Below the pieces are notes generated by a model that was not told the DNA's origin, searched no databases, and was given only the letters and a program-made list of their open reading frames with translations. 64,000 nt of DNA from Marinobacter salicampi (lineage in GTDB: Bacteria; Pseudomonadota; Gammaproteobacteria; Pseudomonadales; Oleiphilaceae). Numbering within the stretch: position 1 is the first letter of the stretch; every line of letters starts with the position of its first letter. The position numbers and the translations under genes were made by a program. Below, piece by piece: positions 24,781-33,430 of the stretch. The stretch lies in contig NZ_JAAMPF010000031.1 in assembly GCF_011074795.1 (NCBI RefSeq), positions 62,001-126,000 on the forward strand, in the 5' to 3' direction.

Positions 24781-26475
24781 TCAAGCGGGAGGCGTGTCCC
24801 TGCTCGTACCGATAGAACGACTCATTAGAATAATCGGCAGTATACCGGCAAGCACGATAACCAGCGCAGGTAGCGCAGTTCGGCTGAGCATCTCATCAGA
24901 AGCGAACTGGTAGACATAGGTTGCAAGGGTATCGAAATTGAACGGCCTGAGTATCAGTGTGGCCGGAAGTTCTTTCATACAGTCCACGAAAACGACTAGC
25001 GCCGCTGTCAGGAGAGTTCCCCGCAAAATAGGCAGGTGAACGTGGACAAGGGTTCCGCCGGGACTCTGACCCAGGGAGCGCGACGCCATGTCCATACTCG
25101 GGGTAACTTTTTGCAAGGCGCTTTCAACGCTGCCTGCTGAAACGGCCAAAAACCGCACGGTATAGGCAAACACAAGCGCAAAAATGGACCCGCTGAGCAG
25201 TAATCCGGAATTCCAGCCAAACCACTCCACCATCCAGTAATCGACCCAATTATCGAAACTTGCAAGCGGTATGATTACCCCGACGGCGAGCACGGCCCCG
25301 GGCATGGCATACCCGAGACTCGAGAGTCGCATGAGAACGCGCATGCCGGGTGTGTCATGCAGTCGGCGGCTGTAGGCCAGAGTCAGCCCCAGGATCAGCG
25401 TGGTGAAGGCTGCTGCGGCTGAGAGCAACAGGCTGTTCAGGGTGTTTCTTATGAACGTGGTATTCCAGCTCTGCTCAAAATACTCCACTGCGTAAGCACT
25501 CAACACCAGGGCTGGGATCACAAAACCGAAGATCACAGGTAGCGCACAGGTAATTATGCATATCCACTGCCTTGGCCGGGACAATTGAAAGCGGTGAAGC
25601 GGCTGGCGGTTGTCTCTGGCCGAAAATTGCTGTTGCCGGCGACGGGAATAGCGCTCCAGGGTGACCAGTATCAGCACGAAGGACAGCATTACGGTGGCAA
25701 TCTGGGCAGCGCCGCCCAGATTGCCCAGGTTCATCCAGGTGTCGAACAGCCCTGCTGTCAGTGTCTGCACCGCAAAAAAGTCGACGGTCCCGAAGTCATT
25801 GAGTGTTTCCATCAACACCAGCGAAAGCCCGACAGCAATGGCGGGGCGGGCGATGGGAAGTACAACTTTAAAAAACGTACTGATCGCTGAATGCCCCAGG
25901 CTCCGGCTGACCGAAAACAGGGAGGGCGACTGCTCGAGGAACGCGGCACGCGACAATAAATAGACGTATGGGTAAAGAACCAGACCGATCATCAGGATTG
26001 CGCCGCCGAGCGTCCTGATCTCCGGGAACCAGTACTGTTTTGCACTGGTCCAGCCAAACCAGTCGCGAAGGGCGATCTGGACGGGTCCGGCGTAGTCGAG
26101 AAGATCGGTATAGACATACGCGATCACATAAGCCGGAACGGCAAACGGCAATAGCATCGCCCACTCGAACAGACGTCGACCGGGAAATTCGCACATGGTT
26201 ACCGCCCAAGCAGTGGATAAACCCAGGATAAGGGTAATGGCGCTCACTCCGAGCATGAGCGCTAGGGTATTTTCCAGATAACGGGGCAGAGTGGTATCGA
26301 TCAGATGGGGCCAGATGTTTTCGTCTGGCGAAAACGCAAGCACGATTACTGCGAATACAGGCAAGGCCACAATGCAGGTTGTTACAAACGCCGATATCAT
26401 CCACCGCGCTGAGGTGCGCCGGGCCAATAAGGGCTGGTGAACCTGATAGTCGACGCTGGTGGCAGCCTGGTTCAT
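24781..26475 (-). CDS. fbpB: Ferric iron ABC transporter permease, FbpB/HitB type
   Basis: A 564-residue inner-membrane protein made of two fused permease halves with about 12 helices. Each half carries an EAA-like loop (AAFLEQSPSLFSVSRSLGHSA near residue 180; MDMASRSLGQSPGGTL near 480) for docking to the ATPase. FbpB/HitB/FutB permeases have this duplicated form. It follows the binding protein gene on the same strand with a hairpin between. No ATPase gene follows: the next gene is convergent. The start ATG lies within a weak ribosome-binding context (CGACAGGAAATTC). Confidence 0.88.
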   Translation of the reverse strand: MNQAATSVDYQVHQPLLARRTSARWMISAFVTTCIVALPVFAVIVLAFSPDENIWPHLIDTTLPRYLENTLALMLGVSAITLILGLSTAWAVTMCEFPGRRLFEWAMLLPFAVPAYVIAYVYTDLLDYAGPVQIALRDWFGWTSAKQYWFPEIRTLGGAILMIGLVLYPYVYLLSRAAFLEQSPSLFSVSRSLGHSAISTFFKVVLPIARPAIAVGLSLVLMETLNDFGTVDFFAVQTLTAGLFDTWMNLGNLGGAAQIATVMLSFVLILVTLERYSRRRQQQFSARDNRQPLHRFQLSRPRQWICIITCALPVIFGFVIPALVLSAYAVEYFEQSWNTTFIRNTLNSLLLSAAAAFTTLILGLTLAYSRRLHDTPGMRVLMRLSSLGYAMPGAVLAVGVIIPLASFDNWVDYWMVEWFGWNSGLLLSGSIFALVFAYTVRFLAVSAGSVESALQKVTPSMDMASRSLGQSPGGTLVHVHLPILRGTLLTAALVVFVDCMKELPATLILRPFNFDTLATYVYQFASDEMLSRTALPALVIVLAGILPIILMSRSIGTSRDTPPA

Positions 26476-26578
26476 GAATTTCCTGTCGGGTAAGAAAGCC
26501 GAAGGAGTTTAAACAGCGCTGTCGGCAACTGCAACGGGCTGTCATGCAGCGTTGCGGGAAAATCCTGAAAAGAAGCAG

Positions 26579-26609
26579 GGCCGGTGAGGGCATGAAGTCC
26601 CCACCGGCC
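26579..26609 (-). terminator. Attenuator-like hairpin between fbpA and fbpB
   Basis: GGCCGGTG pairs with CACCGGCC, with three further GGG/CCC pairs past a bulged A. On the minus strand it is followed by CTGCTTCTTTTC. It starts 9 bases after the fbpA stop. Partial termination here would give more binding protein than permease. Confidence 0.6.
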
Positions 26610-26617
26610 TGGCAGGC

Positions 26618-27631
26618 TTAGTTATCGTAGTCGACCCGGTCAACCATCTTGACCGCCGCATCCCTGTTTTCAGCGATGGTCTGTAGTGACAATGAGTCAG
26701 GGTTCAGCTCACCCCACTCAGCAACCATACCCTTCACTTCAACGTCCGGGTTTGCAGGATATTCTTTATTGGCTTCAGCGTAGATCTGCTGAGCCTTTGG
26801 CTGGGAAAGAAACTCCATCAGTTTCACGGCATTTTCGCGATTGGGCGCGTTTTTAGTCAGAGCAACACCGCTGATGTTGATATGGGTCCCCCGGCCATTG
26901 GCGTTGGGAAATACCATGCGCACATCCTCGGCTGCTTCACGCTGGTTGTCGTCTTCAAGCATGTTGCCGTAGTAATAACTGTTTCCAATCGCAACGTCAC
27001 AGACCCCCTCGGAAATGGCCTTTATCTGGTCACGGTCCCCGCCCTGGGGTTTCCGGGCGAGGTTGTCTTTCACCCCTTCCAGCCATTCCTGGGCCTCTTC
27101 TTCGCCGTGGTGGGCGATCATCGAAGAGAACAGGGCAATGTTATAGGGGTGTTTGCCGCTACGGGTGCAGATCCGGTCATTCCATTTGTCGTCGGCAAGT
27201 TCTTCATACGTGGTTATTTCACCTTCTTCTACCCGTTCCTTGGATGTGAAGATCATCCGGCCACGGGTGGTGAGGCCAAACCATTTTCCCTCAGGGTGGC
27301 GCAGGTTCTCAGGAATATTGGAATCGAGCGTCTCGTTGTCCACCGCTGCGGTCAGATCCTTCTCGACCAGCTCGTTAAGGCGTGAGATATCCACCGTCAT
27401 CACGAGGTCTGCCGGGCTATTGCGTCCCTCACGCTCGAGGCGCTCCGAAAGACCTTTCTTGGCAAAGACAACATTTGTCTCGATGCCAGTTTCTTCAGTG
27501 AAGGCGTTCAGCAGCGGATCCAGGAGGAAGGCCTGACGGTAGGAATAGATGTTGACCGCTTCGTCGGCGCTAACGCTCATGGGCAGGAGGGAAAGGGCAA
27601 CCAGTGCGCCAGTGGCTCGCTTGAGGGACAT
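26618..27631 (-). CDS. fbpA: Ferric iron ABC transporter substrate-binding protein, FbpA/HitA/FutA type
   Basis: A 337-residue periplasmic iron-binding protein. Signal peptide residues 1-22 (MSLKRATGALVALSLLPMSVSA). The mature start VNIYSYRQAFLLDPLLNAFTEETGI is typical; AIGNSYYYGNML (near residue 215) supplies the tyrosine cluster that binds Fe3+ in this family. The start at 27631 follows AAGGAGTTC at good spacing, so the longer frame from 27703 is rejected. It is first in a two-gene unit with fbpB, and a Fur-box-like site lies 70-90 bases upstream, so it is probably iron-repressed. Confidence 0.9.
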   Translation of the reverse strand: MSLKRATGALVALSLLPMSVSADEAVNIYSYRQAFLLDPLLNAFTEETGIETNVVFAKKGLSERLEREGRNSPADLVMTVDISRLNELVEKDLTAAVDNETLDSNIPENLRHPEGKWFGLTTRGRMIFTSKERVEEGEITTYEELADDKWNDRICTRSGKHPYNIALFSSMIAHHGEEEAQEWLEGVKDNLARKPQGGDRDQIKAISEGVCDVAIGNSYYYGNMLEDDNQREAAEDVRMVFPNANGRGTHINISGVALTKNAPNRENAVKLMEFLSQPKAQQIYAEANKEYPANPDVEVKGMVAEWGELNPDSLSLQTIAENRDAAVKMVDRVDYDN

Positions 27632-27703
27632 ACAGAACTCCTTGAGTAATGTGGTGTAAAAGCCTGCGGGCTGAGCCCGTCCTTGGCTGTTAAGATGAAA
27701 CAA

Positions 27704-27722
27704 AAACCATTCTCATTAATAT
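27704..27722 (-). promoter_or_regulatory. Fur-box-like site upstream of fbpA
   Basis: On the minus strand the site reads ATATTAATGAGAATGGTTT, close to the TAATGAGAATG-type core of Fur boxes. It lies about 75 bases before the start codon of an iron-uptake gene, which supports the assignment. A second, poorer AT-rich match (ATTTTCATTAAAGAATG) is near 27761-27777. Confidence 0.6.
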
Positions 27723-27838
27723 TTCGGTTGGTGTCAATTCCTGCCTGATCTGCAAGTCAATTTTCATTAAAGAATGTTATGCTCAGCCTGGCATATTCAA
27801 CTAAAACAGTAAGAAACGGCGGGGCAGGCGGTACTTCC

Positions 27839-28120
27839 ATGTCAGATGCGGAACGACGAGAACATATAAGAACAGCGCTGAATGCCAGGGTCAGCGTTAC
27901 CCATCCGGCCCATGAGCCTCAGGTCTTCGCAACTCGTGATATCTCAGATGGCGGCATCTTTATCGTTGTGGAAAATGAGTTCTCTTCCGAGATAGGAGAC
28001 CGTGTTCAAGTTCAGGTTCAGGGATTGCCTATTCCCGCACCGGTCCTGGAAATGGTCGTGGTAAGAAAAACGGTTGATGGCTATGGTCTGCAGTTCGCCG
28101 AGGCCTCAATTGCGGACTGA
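27839..28120 (+). CDS. PilZ domain protein
   Basis: A 93-residue single-domain PilZ protein. The pattern RREHIRTALNARVSV (arginine-rich segment) followed by TRDISDGGIFIVVEN (the D/N-x-S-x-x-G motif) and a beta-barrel ending YGLQFAEA fits PilZ. The canonical RxxxR is present only loosely, so c-di-GMP binding is uncertain. The ATG at 27839 is preferred because the domain begins right after it; an in-frame ATG at 27779 would add 20 residues. Located upstream of a lipoprotein and an HD-GYP gene on the same strand. Confidence 0.72.
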   Translation: MSDAERREHIRTALNARVSVTHPAHEPQVFATRDISDGGIFIVVENEFSSEIGDRVQVQVQGLPIPAPVLEMVVVRKTVDGYGLQFAEASIAD

Positions 28121-28197
28121 TAGGCAGTAATTAAAGCGGCGGCCGTGATAATAACACGTTCATGAACCCTGAAAGCCGCCATTCTGGATCTCGTGCT

Positions 28198-28800
28198 ATG
28201 CCTTACGCTGTTTCGAAAATCTTCACTGGTATCCTGGCGCTGCTGGCGCTCCTTGGTGCGCCTGGATGTGCTTCCTATTACAGCCACTATTCTGTTTTCC
28301 CTGCCACCAATTCTGCCGGTGAGCCCCGTAAGGTAAAAGTGAGCTGGCAAACAGCAGAGTACCCCGACTGGTGGCCGTCCGAGGACAAAGCGACCGCGGT
28401 AACCCTTGAAACCCAATGCAGCTCCCGGGTCTGGCGTTTCTTTGATGACTCCCTACGGAAGGGGTCAGGTTCAAGCTGTGCGGATGGAATACACGCCTGT
28501 GGAGAGCCAGAGATGGACATTTTGGTTGCGACCGGTACACCGGCGGGGCGGAATGACCTTTGTGTCTACATTACAGATAAAACAGGTGCCCGACAGATAA
28601 CGGAGCTCGGCAATCAGGTGCAGATTCAGGTCCAGTGCAGGCCTGCTGAGCCTGAACAGCATATGGATGGTGAAACCACGAATCAGGACTATCTTCGGGC
28701 CTCGGCTGTTCCCTATGACGTACAGGTGCGAAAGGCCCCCCGGGGCAGCCTGGCTGCACGAGCGCCCAGGCTTGACGAATCGGTTTGTGACGCCGATTAA
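28198..28800 (+). CDS. Putative lipoprotein, unknown function
   Basis: A 200-residue protein with an N-terminal hydrophobic segment ending LLALLGAPGC, a near-lipobox with Cys24, suggesting export and lipidation. The mature region has WQTAEYPDWWPSEDK, four further cysteines around positions 73-100, and a basic/proline-rich end (RKAPRGSLAARAPR). No family recognised. The ATG at 28198 gives a normal signal peptide; the in-frame ATG at 28162 would make the N-region longer. Neither has a good ribosome binding site, so expression level and start are uncertain. Confidence 0.5.
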   Translation: MPYAVSKIFTGILALLALLGAPGCASYYSHYSVFPATNSAGEPRKVKVSWQTAEYPDWWPSEDKATAVTLETQCSSRVWRFFDDSLRKGSGSSCADGIHACGEPEMDILVATGTPAGRNDLCVYITDKTGARQITELGNQVQIQVQCRPAEPEQHMDGETTNQDYLRASAVPYDVQVRKAPRGSLAARAPRLDESVCDAD

Positions 28801-28979
28801 TGTGGTCCAGTCCCGCGATGTTTGTGATGAGTGTCTCGGTATTACTTTTTGTTTCCCAGGGCCATAAAACGTAACACTTTGTGGTTTAGTGGTTACTACT
28901 GCATACCAAACTGTAATGGACTCTTGTTCTCGCTGAGTCACAATAGGAATCGTTGAGTCATTGTGAACCGAGGTGTCCT

Positions 28980-30284
28980 GTGGGCGTCAGTCAGAACAAA
29001 GTAGCGGTAAGAGATCTTCAGGTCGGGATGTTCGTTTCCGATCTGGACAGGCCGTGGCATAGGACTCCTTTCCCGATTCAGGGCTTTTATATTCGCTCCG
29101 ACGAAGAGATCCGGGCTCTTGCCACCCATTGTCAGTGGGTAATGGTCGATGTGGCGGAAAGTCGTGACAGTGGCGACTATGAAGATGCCCGGGCACCGGT
29201 CTTCGCCCGGCGGGCAGTAAAGCAGAAGCGCAAAGATGTGCTGCAGTTGCCACCGCTGAACATCAAGGAGCCGGTTCGCTACGAGCAGACAACGACCCTG
29301 AAGAAAGAGCTTAAAAACAGTATTAGCCTTTTGAGTGATGCTGAAGATGCATTGGCAAGCGTTATCCGGTCGGTGCGGAGCCAGCAGTTTCCCGATATCC
29401 AGCCGCTGGTCCACGTTACGCGCGAAATGACTGCCAGCATCGTTCGCAATCCCGACGCGCTTCTCTGGCTGGCCCGAGTTCGGGAGCACGATGACTATAC
29501 CTACCAGCACTCCTTGAATACTGCGATCTGGGCGCTGGTTTGCGGACGCCATCTGGGGTTGCAGGCCGGTTTACTGAACCATCTCGCCCTGGGGTGCCTG
29601 CTTGCTCACGTGGGCAAGGCAGAGCTGCCTGTGGAGCTTATAGAAAACGAGAGCCGACTGGACGCTGAATCTTTTGCCCTGTTCCAGACCTATGTAGAAC
29701 GAGGTGCCAGCAAACTTGAAGAAGCCGGCCTCTCCCGGGCTGTGGTAAGCACGGTTAGAGGTCATCGGGAGCGGCACAACGGCTCGGGTTTCCCCGCTGG
29801 AGTCAAAGGCGATCGTATCCCGCTGCTGGCGAAAATCGCAGGTCTGGTGGATTTCTACGAAACGCTGATTGCACCGAGAGTCGGGTATACGCCCCTCTCT
29901 CCGGCCCAGGCGGTAAACCAGCTATTTGAGCTGCGCAATATAGAGTTTCAGGAAGATCTGGTCGAGCAGTTCATTCAGTCCGTTGGTATTTACCCGACGG
30001 GTACTCTGGTCGAGCTGAACAATGGCCAGCGTGGGGTGGTGGTTTCCCATACGCCTGCAAGGCGGTTGTGGCCAAAGGTCATGGTCATGACGGACGAACA
30101 GCACAAGCCGGTCAAGACCGCGAAGATCATGAACCTGTCCACCTACAACGAAGGCAAGGTGCCGGAGGAAATGCTACAGGTCGAAGGCTGCCTACCGTTC
30201 GGCACGGATAATCTGAATCCGAATCACTTTGACGTAACCGGGGCAGAGTCCCGCTGGAGTCTGAAAAAGCTGGTGGGTGCCTAG
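28980..30284 (+). CDS. DUF3391 plus degenerate HD-GYP domain protein
   Basis: A protein of about 434 residues in the c-di-GMP-signalling HD-GYP family. The N-terminal DUF3391 domain shows VRDLQVGMFVSDLDRPW and TPFPIQGFYIRSDEEI. The HD-GYP part has EHDDYTYQHSLNTAIWA (first histidine kept), but the metal-binding HD of HDIGK is replaced by AH (LLAHVGK, residues 209-213), and GYP reads GFP (GHRERHNGSGFPAG). Loss of the HD pair predicts little or no phosphodiesterase activity, so it may bind ligand or partners only. The start is GTG after AGGTG; a TTG nine codons earlier is possible. Confidence 0.8.
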   Translation: MGVSQNKVAVRDLQVGMFVSDLDRPWHRTPFPIQGFYIRSDEEIRALATHCQWVMVDVAESRDSGDYEDARAPVFARRAVKQKRKDVLQLPPLNIKEPVRYEQTTTLKKELKNSISLLSDAEDALASVIRSVRSQQFPDIQPLVHVTREMTASIVRNPDALLWLARVREHDDYTYQHSLNTAIWALVCGRHLGLQAGLLNHLALGCLLAHVGKAELPVELIENESRLDAESFALFQTYVERGASKLEEAGLSRAVVSTVRGHRERHNGSGFPAGVKGDRIPLLAKIAGLVDFYETLIAPRVGYTPLSPAQAVNQLFELRNIEFQEDLVEQFIQSVGIYPTGTLVELNNGQRGVVVSHTPARRLWPKVMVMTDEQHKPVKTAKIMNLSTYNEGKVPEEMLQVEGCLPFGTDNLNPNHFDVTGAESRWSLKKLVGA

Positions 30285-30296
30285 GCATCCACATCA

Positions 30297-30322
30297 GGGC
30301 GAGCTGGTAAACAGCTTAGCCC
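30297..30322. terminator. Hairpin between convergent HD-GYP and lipoprotein genes
   Basis: GGGC/GCCC and AGCTG/CAGCT form a two-part stem with small internal bulges around a GTAAA loop, 13 bases after the plus-strand stop and 10 bases before the minus-strand stop. There is no clear T-run, so terminator function is tentative. Confidence 0.4.
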
Positions 30323-30331
30323 CTGTCTGGG

Positions 30332-31450
30332 CTACTCGATAATAACACGGATCTGTTTCTTGACCCACCGATAGTCCCCCGCGGGGCGGAAGTTCACCAG
30401 TACCTCGCCCTCTCTCCCTGCTTCGCCATCTATAAAATACTCCACTTCAGCAGTTTCCCGGCTGAATGAATGTATTACTACATTCATTGGATTGGTGCTT
30501 TTTGCCTCAATCTGGGCAAGGGAGGGTTGGCCTCCGACCTTGCGAACCTGGATTGACTTGATGCCGTCATCGGAGGCTGGGTGGCGCGCAGTGGATGAGT
30601 CCAGGTAGTAATGGTTCGCCCGATTGTTGGATATGATGTCAAGCTCACGCCGCAGGTACTGGCGTGCATCGTCCCGGGTGACTTCGTTTATCGTCCGCAC
30701 AGCGTTCAATATCCGCTCGCGCTTGTTTTCCAGGTCCTGCCTGTACTCGACGCCCGGCTCACGATCCTGGGGGTCGTCTGGCGCTTCCGGAGCATTGGCA
30801 ATTTCTTCGAGCGTAGGCGGCTTCTCGCAAAGTTCGTCGTCCGCCGGATAGAAACAGATATTTTCCAGAAGCTGATTGGCAGGGGAGAGCGCATCTCCCT
30901 CTTCACTAAATCGGGTCTGGCTTACGGAGAAATCAACGGGTGCAGTAAGCGTCGGAAGTGCTGCATTAAGCTGGTCAACGACGCGTTCACGGATCTCCAC
31001 CTCGCTGCCGTCGTTCGTCGAGCCCTGCCAGGTCAGGGAGAGCAGGAACCGGGTGGCATTCATGACGGCATCGTTTTCCATCAACCGGTCTTCAGTCGGC
31101 TTGTGGCTCAACAGGCCTTCCTCGGTCAATGAGGCCTGGTCCAGCTGATCGCGTACCTCGGGAACGAACTCAAGGGGTGTCACGAAGTCCTGGGCGGGTA
31201 CTTCAGAAAAAAGTACGAGATCGCCCACGCTCAGGGTCAGGGATTCACCCGGGTAGTATCGAAACCGGCCCTCCGTATCGGTAGTACCACTCTGACTGTT
31301 GGTCTGGTAGTCCACCCCTTTAATCCCAGTCGGCGTGAGCTGACCGGTAGAGGCACCATTGCCGGAAGAACCATCGCCGTCGAAACAGCCGCTCAGGGCG
31401 AAAACACTGGTCAGGGTGAAGGCGTGCAGAGTCGTGTGAACCGATTTCAT
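30332..31450 (-). CDS. Lipoprotein with calcium/adhesin-like N-terminal repeat domain, unknown function
   Basis: A 372-residue lipoprotein. The signal peptide ends FALSGC, a standard lipobox with Cys22, followed by a Gly/Ser/Asp-rich spacer. The domain starting GIKGVDYQTNSQSGTTDTEG and RFRYYPGESLTLSVGDL is a motif common in large surface lipoproteins of marine gammaproteobacteria. Later it is helical and acidic, ending in beta strands (VEYFIDGEAGREGEVLVNF). Function is unknown. The ATG at 31450 gives a correct lipobox distance; the longer frame from 31516 does not. Confidence 0.65.
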   Translation of the reverse strand: MKSVHTTLHAFTLTSVFALSGCFDGDGSSGNGASTGQLTPTGIKGVDYQTNSQSGTTDTEGRFRYYPGESLTLSVGDLVLFSEVPAQDFVTPLEFVPEVRDQLDQASLTEEGLLSHKPTEDRLMENDAVMNATRFLLSLTWQGSTNDGSEVEIRERVVDQLNAALPTLTAPVDFSVSQTRFSEEGDALSPANQLLENICFYPADDELCEKPPTLEEIANAPEAPDDPQDREPGVEYRQDLENKRERILNAVRTINEVTRDDARQYLRRELDIISNNRANHYYLDSSTARHPASDDGIKSIQVRKVGGQPSLAQIEAKSTNPMNVVIHSFSRETAEVEYFIDGEAGREGEVLVNFRPAGDYRWVKKQIRVIIE

Positions 31451-31598
31451 GGTGATTCGTAGGGTTCCCTGGTTAACAGCCTGCTTGGCTCGTATTGTAA
31501 ATTGTTGTAACGGCATTATAGGGATGGGCCAGACCCCTTATCGGGAAGCCTGTCGCAGTTTGGCAGTTTTGCCCGTTTCGGTTTTACTGCCCCGAACC

Positions 31599-31626
31599 TT
31601 GAATTCTATATCTCTTCCCACATATT
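31599..31626 (+). promoter_or_regulatory. Candidate sigma-70 promoter for yadGH
   Basis: TTGAAT and CATATT are separated by 16 bases and lie about 80 bases before the yadG start, in the gap shared with the divergent lipoprotein gene. The match to -35/-10 consensus is moderate. Confidence 0.35.
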
Positions 31627-31703
31627 GAAGGGCTTATGACTGAAATCGGGTCAAACTCCCGCGCAATGACGAGAGACCGTTTATCGAGGTCGAAAAGGAG
31701 CTT

Positions 31704-32642
31704 ATGACCAACGCATTGCATATTGAAGGGCTGGTTAAAACCTACGGCGATGGCATGCATGCCCTCAAGGGCATTGACCTTACCGTGGCCCAGGGGGATT
31801 TCTTTGCCCTGCTTGGGCCGAACGGGGCAGGAAAATCCACCACTCTTGGAATTGTTTGCTCACTGGTGAACAAGACTTCTGGCATCGTCCGGGTGTTTGG
31901 GCATGATATCGATACCGACCTGTCGGCGGCCAAGCTGAATCTGGGCGTTGTGCCCCAGGAATTCAATTTCAATCAGTTCGAGAAAGTGTTCGATATCGTA
32001 ACTACCCAGGCGGGGTACTATGGCATACCGATTAAGCGTGCCAGGGCTTCAGCAGAGCACTACCTACGCAAACTGGGCCTGTGGGCCAAAAGGGACAGTC
32101 CGGCACGAATGCTATCCGGTGGTATGAAACGCCGTCTGATGATCGCCCGTGCCCTGGTCCACGAACCCAGGCTACTGATACTGGATGAGCCAACCGCAGG
32201 GGTCGATATTGAACTCCGACGTTCCATGTGGTCCTTCCTGGAAGAAATGAACAGGCAGGGCACAACCATCATCCTGACCACCCATTATCTGGAAGAGGCA
32301 GAGGCACTCTGCCGCAACATTGCCATTATCGACCAGGGACTTATTCTCAAGCACACCAGCAAAAAGGAGCTTCTGCAGCAGCTGCATGTAGAAACTTTTG
32401 TGCTCGATACTGACCAGGCTCTGACAGCGCCTCCGGTACTTAATGGTTTCACCACACACCTGACTGACGAAGGCGCACTGGAGGTTGAGGTTGAGAAAGG
32501 CCAGGGGCTCAATGAAGTCTTTGCCGAGCTGAATCGTCACGGTATCAAGGTGATGAGCATGCGAACCAAAGCCAACCGCCTTGAGGAGCTGTTCCTTCGT
32601 CTGGTCGAGGAAAACGCGGACAGCGGAGCGGTGCTGCAATGA
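31704..32642 (+). CDS. yadG: ABC-2 type exporter ATP-binding protein YadG
   Basis: A 312-residue ATPase very close in sequence pattern to E. coli YadG. Walker A LLGPNGAGKSTT (near residue 36), Q-loop GVVPQEFNFNQFE, signature LSGGMKRRLMIARAL, Walker B LLILDEPTAGVDIELRRSM and H-loop LTTHYLEEAE are all intact. The C-terminal extension with KANRLEELFLRLV is family-typical. It should power the YadH permease, whose gene overlaps by 4 bases. The exported substrate is unknown. AAAGGAG precedes the ATG. Confidence 0.92.
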   Translation: MTNALHIEGLVKTYGDGMHALKGIDLTVAQGDFFALLGPNGAGKSTTLGIVCSLVNKTSGIVRVFGHDIDTDLSAAKLNLGVVPQEFNFNQFEKVFDIVTTQAGYYGIPIKRARASAEHYLRKLGLWAKRDSPARMLSGGMKRRLMIARALVHEPRLLILDEPTAGVDIELRRSMWSFLEEMNRQGTTIILTTHYLEEAEALCRNIAIIDQGLILKHTSKKELLQQLHVETFVLDTDQALTAPPVLNGFTTHLTDEGALEVEVEKGQGLNEVFAELNRHGIKVMSMRTKANRLEELFLRLVEENADSGAVLQ

Positions 32643-33412
32643 CCCCTTACGCTATCTTTACTGCATTCCAGACCATCGTAGTCCGCGAGATCCGGCGTTT
32701 TACCCGTATATGGCCGCAGACGCTGCTGCCCCCCGCGGTTACCATGACGCTCTACTTCATCATTTTTGGCAACCTGATCGGGTCCCGTATCGGGCAGATG
32801 GATGGCTTTGATTATATGTCATTCATTGTGCCTGGCCTGATCATGATGTCAGTGATCACCAGCTCCTATGCCAATGTGGTGTCGTCTTTCTTCAGTATGA
32901 AATTCCAGCGCAGTATTGAGGAGCTGCTGGTTTCGCCGGTGCCCAACTGGGTCATTCTTGCCGGCTATGTCGCTGGCGGCATGGCCCGCGGTCTGGGTGT
33001 GGGTTTTATCGTGACTCTGCTATCCCTGGCTTTTACTCAACTGCAGATCCACAATCTGCCCGTAGTGATCCTGACGGTGTGCCTTACGTCGGCGCTGTTT
33101 TCGCTTGGTGGTTTCATTAACGCCATGCTGGCGACCAAGTTTGACGACATCTCCATCGTGCCGACCTTTATACTCACGCCTCTGACCTATCTCGGTGGCG
33201 TGTTCTATTCGATTCAGCTACTGCCGGAATTCTGGCAGGGGGTTTCGATGATTAACCCCATTCTGTACATGGTCAATGCATTCCGTTATGGCATTCTCGG
33301 GGTTTCGGACGTCAACGTCTGGATCGCCCTGGGAATGGTCCTGTTCTTTATAACCGTTCTTGTCGTGGTCTGCTTGCGAATGCTGCAGCGCGGCAAGGGC
33401 ATCAGGCACTGA
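32639..33412 (+). CDS. yadH: ABC-2 type exporter permease YadH
   Basis: A 257-residue inner-membrane permease with six predicted helices, the partner of YadG. It begins with FQTIVVREIRRFTRIWPQTLLPP, has the ABC-2 loop SMKFQRSIEELLVSPVP that contacts the ATPase, and the end-of-domain signature LGGVFYSIQLLPEFWQ. ATG overlaps the yadG stop (ATGA), indicating coupled translation. A queF gene follows after 18 bases, possibly in the same transcript. Confidence 0.9.
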   Translation: MTPYAIFTAFQTIVVREIRRFTRIWPQTLLPPAVTMTLYFIIFGNLIGSRIGQMDGFDYMSFIVPGLIMMSVITSSYANVVSSFFSMKFQRSIEELLVSPVPNWVILAGYVAGGMARGLGVGFIVTLLSLAFTQLQIHNLPVVILTVCLTSALFSLGGFINAMLATKFDDISIVPTFILTPLTYLGGVFYSIQLLPEFWQGVSMINPILYMVNAFRYGILGVSDVNVWIALGMVLFFITVLVVVCLRMLQRGKGIRH

Positions 33413-33430
33413 GCTGGGAGAGCAACTTGC

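Noticed and set aside
28938..29552. 204-codon open frame opposite the HD-GYP gene
   Set aside because: Antisense to the DUF3391 coding region, with no independent support.
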